DNA from: UBA4615 sp049422085 | GTDB lineage: Bacteria; Pseudomonadota; Gammaproteobacteria; Burkholderiales; Burkholderiaceae_E | Reading direction: 5' to 3' | DNA length: 9,096 nt | Assembly: GCA_049422085.1 (NCBI GenBank) | Contig: JBMSOD010000122.1 | Coordinates: 1-9,096 of the forward strand | Part shown: piece by piece, positions 5,707-9,096 of the stretch | Numbering within the stretch: position 1 is the stretch's first letter | Layout: each line of letters starts with the position of its first letter | Notes under the pieces: generated by a model | Database searches by the model: none | What the model saw: the letters and a program-made list of their open reading frames with translations, nothing else | What the model was told of the DNA's origin: nothing | Translations under genes and position numbers: made by a program

Positions 5707-7995
5707 ATGGCTGTCCTGCGCCGACCGATCGCGAAAATCCTGCTGGCTCTGGTGGCCTCGCTGAGCAGTCACATGGCTGCAGCCTTCGAGCCGTTCGCAG
5801 TCCGTGACATTCGCGTGATGGGCGTTCAGCGCGTCGATGCGGGCACGGTGTTTGGCTACCTTCCTGTACGCATTGGCGAGACCTTCACCTCCGAAGCAGC
5901 CTCCAGGGCGGTCAGAACCCTCTATGCAACGGGGCTGTTCAATGATGTCCGGATCGATATTGAAGGCGATGTCCTGGTGGTCGTGCTTGAGGAGCGCCCG
6001 GCGATTGCCTCGGTCGACATCAGCGGCGCAAAGGCGCTGCCCAACGAGGCCTTGATCAAGGGCCTGGCTGAATTGGGCCTGGCACAGGCGCGGATCTTTG
6101 ATCGGGCCCTGCTCGAGCGCGCTGAACAGGAGATCCGTCGCCAGTATCTCGCGCGAGGTTTGTATTCGGCACGAGTCACGCCCACCGTAGCGCCTCTTGA
6201 GCGCAACCGGGTCGCCCTGAGCTTCGATATCCAGGAAGGCGAAACCGCCCGGATCAACGAGATCAGGATCGTCGGATCCAAGGTCTTCAGCGAGCCCGTG
6301 CTGCTCAAGGAACTGTCACTCAGCACTCCCAACTGGCTGTCCTGGTACAGCAAGTCGGATCAGTATTCCCGTGAAAAACTGGCTGCCGATCTTGAGGCAC
6401 TGCGCTCTTTCTATCTCGATCGCGGCTTTCTCGAGATGTCCATCGACTCCACCCAGGTGGCGATCGATGCCGATCGCGAGCGGGTAACCATCTCGATCAA
6501 CATCACCGAAGGCGAGCGGTACACGGTGACCGGGGTCAAGATCACGGGCAATACCCTGGGTCGAGACGCAGAACTGATGGCGATGGTCCGGGTCAAGGCG
6601 GGCGATATCTATTCGGGAACCCGCCTGACCGAGTCCATCAAGGCCATGACAGACCTCTATGGCGGTCTGGGCTATGCGTTCGCAAACGTCAACCCTGTCC
6701 CGGAAACCGACCGCGAGAAGCGGACCGTGTCTCTGAACCTGTCCGTGGATCCTGGTCGCAGGGTCTATGTCCGGCGTATCAACATCTCTGGCAATACCCG
6801 AACGCGCGACGAAGTGATCCGTCGCGAACTTCGGCAGTTCGAAAGCGCCTGGTATGACGCTGACCGGATCCGGCTATCCCGTGAGCGTCTGGGTCGTCTG
6901 GGCTACCTTGAGAACATCACCGTCGACACCATCCCTGTTCCCGATGCCCCTGATCAGGTCGATCTGAACTTCAATGTTGGCGAGCGCCCATCGGGCAGTT
7001 TCATGGTGGGCGTGGGGGTGTCGAGCGTCGACAAGCTCGTCTTCACAGCCAATATCAACCAGCAGAACTTCCTTGGTACCGGTAGCACCATGATGCTGGG
7101 TCTTAATACAGGCAAGACCCAGCGCACCATCGAACTTCGAAATACCAACCCTTATTTCACCCCGGATGGCATCTCGCGGACCACCGATGTCGTCTATCGG
7201 ACGCTCAATGCGCAGGAACTCGGACTGGGTGACTACCAGCTCAAGACCCTGTCAGCGGGTCTGCGCTTCGGCATTCCCTATACCGAAGTCGATCGGATCA
7301 CCTTCGGCGGCATCATCGAACAGAACGATCTGGTGCTGGGGCCGGCAGCTCCGGTGCGTTTCGTGAATTATGTGAATTCGTTTGGTCGTACCACCCAGTC
7401 TTTGCTGGGCACGGTGGGCTGGAATCGCGATGGCAGAGACAGCCCGGTCACCCCGACCAAGGGCCTCTATATGGGCGCCTCGCTCGAAGCGACCGTCCCG
7501 GTGCTGGATCTGCGTTTTGCCCGGACTGATCTCTTTACCCAGTGGTACCGACCGATCACGCGGGATTACACCCTCGGTTTGAGCGCTCAGCTCTCCAAGG
7601 GTTGGGCGTTTGGTGGCAAGGAGTATCCGCTCTTCAAACGCTACTATGCAGGTGGCATCGGTTCGGTACGCGGCTTTGAGAACGCCAGTCTCGGCCCGCG
7701 GGATGCCAACAATTTCCCGACCGGCGGCACAGGAAAATTCGTTGCTTCGGCGGAATTTCTTTTTCCGATCCCTGGTCTGGGCAAGGACCAGACCGCCCGC
7801 CTGTTCACCTTCTTTGATGTGGGCAATGTGTTCGAAGACCGTCCCGATTTCGCCGACCTCAAGGCCTCGACCGGAATCGGTTTGAACTGGTTTTCGCCCA
7901 TCGGACCGCTCAAGCTCAGCATGGGTTTCCCGGTCCGTCGAGAAGCGACCGACCGCACCCAGCGTTTCCAGTTTCAGATCGGGACGGGTTTCTGA
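5707..7995 (+). CDS. bamA: Outer membrane protein assembly factor BamA
   Basis: Central Omp85-family subunit of the BAM complex, which folds and inserts beta-barrel proteins into the outer membrane. The 762-residue precursor starts with a Sec signal peptide (basic MAVLRRPIAK, hydrophobic core 11-20, likely cleavage after AAA at 24-26, before FEPF). Five POTRA domains follow, at about 30-97, 98-179, 181-271, 272-351 and 353-427, with repeated endings such as LFNDV, GLYSA, GFLEM, GYAFA and GYLEN. The C-terminal barrel (430-762) contains the conserved loop-6 motif VRGFE (Arg655 in RGF) and ends in Phe after IGTG, the usual beta-signal. E. coli BamA is 810 residues; the shorter length is common in betaproteobacteria. 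ATG 5707 is the only start that keeps the whole signal peptide, but it has no Shine-Dalgarno. The next in-frame ATG (5773) would remove the signal. skp starts within the bamA stop codon. Confidence 0.98.
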   Translation: MAVLRRPIAKILLALVASLSSHMAAAFEPFAVRDIRVMGVQRVDAGTVFGYLPVRIGETFTSEAASRAVRTLYATGLFNDVRIDIEGDVLVVVLEERPAIASVDISGAKALPNEALIKGLAELGLAQARIFDRALLERAEQEIRRQYLARGLYSARVTPTVAPLERNRVALSFDIQEGETARINEIRIVGSKVFSEPVLLKELSLSTPNWLSWYSKSDQYSREKLAADLEALRSFYLDRGFLEMSIDSTQVAIDADRERVTISINITEGERYTVTGVKITGNTLGRDAELMAMVRVKAGDIYSGTRLTESIKAMTDLYGGLGYAFANVNPVPETDREKRTVSLNLSVDPGRRVYVRRINISGNTRTRDEVIRRELRQFESAWYDADRIRLSRERLGRLGYLENITVDTIPVPDAPDQVDLNFNVGERPSGSFMVGVGVSSVDKLVFTANINQQNFLGTGSTMMLGLNTGKTQRTIELRNTNPYFTPDGISRTTDVVYRTLNAQELGLGDYQLKTLSAGLRFGIPYTEVDRITFGGIIEQNDLVLGPAAPVRFVNYVNSFGRTTQSLLGTVGWNRDGRDSPVTPTKGLYMGASLEATVPVLDLRFARTDLFTQWYRPITRDYTLGLSAQLSKGWAFGGKEYPLFKRYYAGGIGSVRGFENASLGPRDANNFPTGGTGKFVASAEFLFPIPGLGKDQTARLFTFFDVGNVFEDRPDFADLKASTGIGLNWFSPIGPLKLSMGFPVRREATDRTQRFQFQIGTGF

Positions 7996-8498
7996 TGCAC
8001 CTACGAGCAGTGCTGATTGCGGTGGTGTCGCTTCTTTGGGCCAGTGGTCTGATGGCCCAGGAGGCGGCAAGGATCGGGTTCGTCAACACCGAACGCATCT
8101 TGCGTGAATCCGCCGTTGCCAAGGCGGCGCAGCAAAAGCTCGAGCAGGAATTCTCCAGACGGGAAAAAGAGCTTCAGGAACTGGCGGCCCGCGTCAAGGC
8201 CGCGGGTGAACGTCGGGACCGGGATGCAGCCGTGCTCAGCGAAACCGAACGCGCCCGACGGCAACGTGAGGTGGGCGATCTCGATCGCGAATTTCAGCGG
8301 CGGCAGCGCGAGTTTCGTGAAGATCTGAGTCAGCGCCGCAATGAGGAACTGGCCGGTGTGATCGAGCGGGCCAATCGCCTTATCCGGCAGATGGCTGAGC
8401 AGGAAAAGATCGATCTGATACTGCAGGAGGCGGTGTATGCCTCGCCCCGCATCGATCTGACCGACAAGGTCATTCGTCTGCTCAACAATCCGCGCTGA
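7995..8498 (+). CDS. skp: Periplasmic chaperone Skp (OmpH family)
   Basis: Trimeric periplasmic holdase that captures unfolded outer-membrane proteins leaving the Sec translocon and passes them to the BAM complex. The 167-residue precursor (E. coli 161) has a signal peptide (hydrophobic 5-19, likely cleavage after GLMA at 18-21, before QEA). Then comes the family's IGFVNTERIL strand (27-36), which builds the trimer body, a long charged helical region (about 40-137) with heptad-like Arg/Glu/Gln pattern that forms the tentacles, and the closing IDLILQEAVYAS (139-150) with LTDKVIRLLN (155-164). The mature part is unusually rich in Arg relative to Lys (26 versus 6 by hand count), giving the strong positive charge expected of Skp. 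The start codon shares one base with the bamA stop (TGATG), so the two are probably translationally coupled; GGGACGGG just upstream may act as a weak ribosome site. Confidence 0.94.
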   Translation: MHLRAVLIAVVSLLWASGLMAQEAARIGFVNTERILRESAVAKAAQQKLEQEFSRREKELQELAARVKAAGERRDRDAAVLSETERARRQREVGDLDREFQRRQREFREDLSQRRNEELAGVIERANRLIRQMAEQEKIDLILQEAVYASPRIDLTDKVIRLLNNPR

Positions 8499-8504
8499 AC
8501 GCGC

Positions 8505-9096
8505 ATGTCCGCCCGCCTCGATCGTCCGGTCACTGTCTCGGTTCTTGCCGGGGTTCTGAACCTGCCACTTCAAGGCGATGGACAGACCCGCATCGATCGC
8601 CTTGCATCGCTCGAGACTGCCGATGAGACGAGCATCGGATTTCTCTCCAGCAAAAAGCACCTGAAGGCAGCTCAGGGCAGTCTGGCCGCAGCCATGATTG
8701 TGACCGAGGGGCTTGCAGGCCAGTTGCCTTCAGGCTGTCGGGCGCGACTGATTTCGGTCGATCCCTATGCCGACTATGCGCGCCTTTCAGGATGGTTCGC
8801 CCGTTCCATGGGACCGAGCCCGGCCGCGACAGGCCGTCATCCTTCGGCCATCATCGATCCCGCTGCTCTACTTGCCGAGGATGTCTGCGTCGGTGCAGGT
8901 GCCATCATCGAGGCCGGGGCGCGAATCGGGCGAGGCTCTCGAATCCTTGCGGGCAGCAGGATCGGCGCCCACACAGCGATTGGGAGCGATTCCATCATCC
9001 ATCCCGGGGTGGTGCTTTATCCCGGAGTCCGTATGGGTGATCGGGCCATCATTCATGCGGGAACCGTCATCGGGTCCGATGGTTTTGGCTTTGCCC
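8505..9096 (+). CDS. lpxD: UDP-3-O-acyl-glucosamine N-acyltransferase, partial (3' end outside window)
   Basis: Cytoplasmic acyltransferase that adds the N-linked hydroxyacyl chain from acyl-ACP to UDP-3-O-acyl-glucosamine, the third step of lipid A synthesis. Translation from ATG 8505 is open to the right edge (197 complete codons; E. coli LpxD has 341), so about 60 % is present and no stop is seen. Residues 1-100 form the N-terminal uridine-binding domain, with IDRLASLETADETSIGFLSS (30-49) and KKHLKAAQGSLAAAMIVTE (50-68). From about 112 the left-handed beta-helix of hexapeptide repeats begins (HPSAIIDPAA at 112-121, then repeats of the type I-x-A-G-x-x), reaching the LpxD-typical HAGTVIGSDGFGFA (184-197). 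The catalytic His, near 239 in E. coli, lies beyond the window. An in-frame stop (that of skp) lies 6 nt upstream, so 8505 is the first possible ATG. No clear Shine-Dalgarno is present. fabZ, lpxA and lpxB usually follow (inference). Confidence 0.95.
   Translation, partial: MSARLDRPVTVSVLAGVLNLPLQGDGQTRIDRLASLETADETSIGFLSSKKHLKAAQGSLAAAMIVTEGLAGQLPSGCRARLISVDPYADYARLSGWFARSMGPSPAATGRHPSAIIDPAALLAEDVCVGAGAIIEAGARIGRGSRILAGSRIGAHTAIGSDSIIHPGVVLYPGVRMGDRAIIHAGTVIGSDGFGFA

Noticed and set aside
7252..8070. Minus-strand open frame of about 272 codons across the bamA-skp junction
   Set aside because: Opposite the BamA barrel and the Skp signal peptide; no recognisable protein features.
1..9096. 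Accessory or novel system (defence locus, mobile element, CRISPR, prophage)
   Set aside because: Every gene is a recognised housekeeping gene in a conserved order, coding density is nearly complete, and no repeats, integrase, transposase or foreign-looking composition is visible.

Overview
The window holds a long, tightly packed, all-plus-strand block of nine housekeeping genes: pyrH, frr, uppS, cdsA, dxr, rseP, bamA, skp and the 5' two thirds of lpxD. Base composition looks GC-rich (about 60 % by eye). The gene order and the protein sequences (for example the Frr core with RTGRAH and DHVQVDYYGS) point to a betaproteobacterium, most likely of the order Burkholderiales. That assignment rests on remembered family sequences, not on a search. 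All nine genes look intact or, for lpxD, simply cut by the window edge. I see no rRNA, tRNA, insertion sequence, phage gene, CRISPR array, toxin-antitoxin pair or other accessory DNA.

Layout. Positions 1-25 are the end of the spacer before pyrH, including its ribosome binding site; tsf would normally lie upstream but is not visible. pyrH (26-748, UMP kinase) and frr (809-1375, ribosome recycling factor) are separated by a 60-nt spacer that holds a stem-loop (765-791) just before the frr Shine-Dalgarno. uppS (1407-2219), cdsA (2223-3089), dxr (3097-4272) and rseP (4269-5624) follow with gaps of 31, 3, 7 and -4 nt. An 82-nt pyrimidine-rich leader (5625-5706) then precedes bamA (5707-7995). skp (7995-8498) overlaps bamA by one base, and lpxD (from 8505) runs off the right edge. 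The bamA leader is the longest gap in the window and no stretch over 300 bases lacks a gene.

How the genes work together. PyrH supplies UDP, and so UTP/CTP and UDP-sugars. Frr recycles ribosomes. Dxr makes MEP for isoprenoids, UppS turns isoprenoid precursors into the undecaprenyl carrier for peptidoglycan and O-antigen, and CdsA makes CDP-diacylglycerol for phospholipids. RseP is the inner-membrane protease of the envelope stress response. BamA and Skp assemble outer-membrane proteins and LpxD acts in lipid A synthesis. The block is therefore mostly an envelope-building operon attached to a translation/nucleotide module.

Despite the prompt's hint, I found no undescribed system. The few points worth checking are regulatory: the stem-loop before frr, the leader of bamA with no Shine-Dalgarno, a possible internal promoter in the 3' part of rseP, and weak or absent Shine-Dalgarno sites at several coupled starts.
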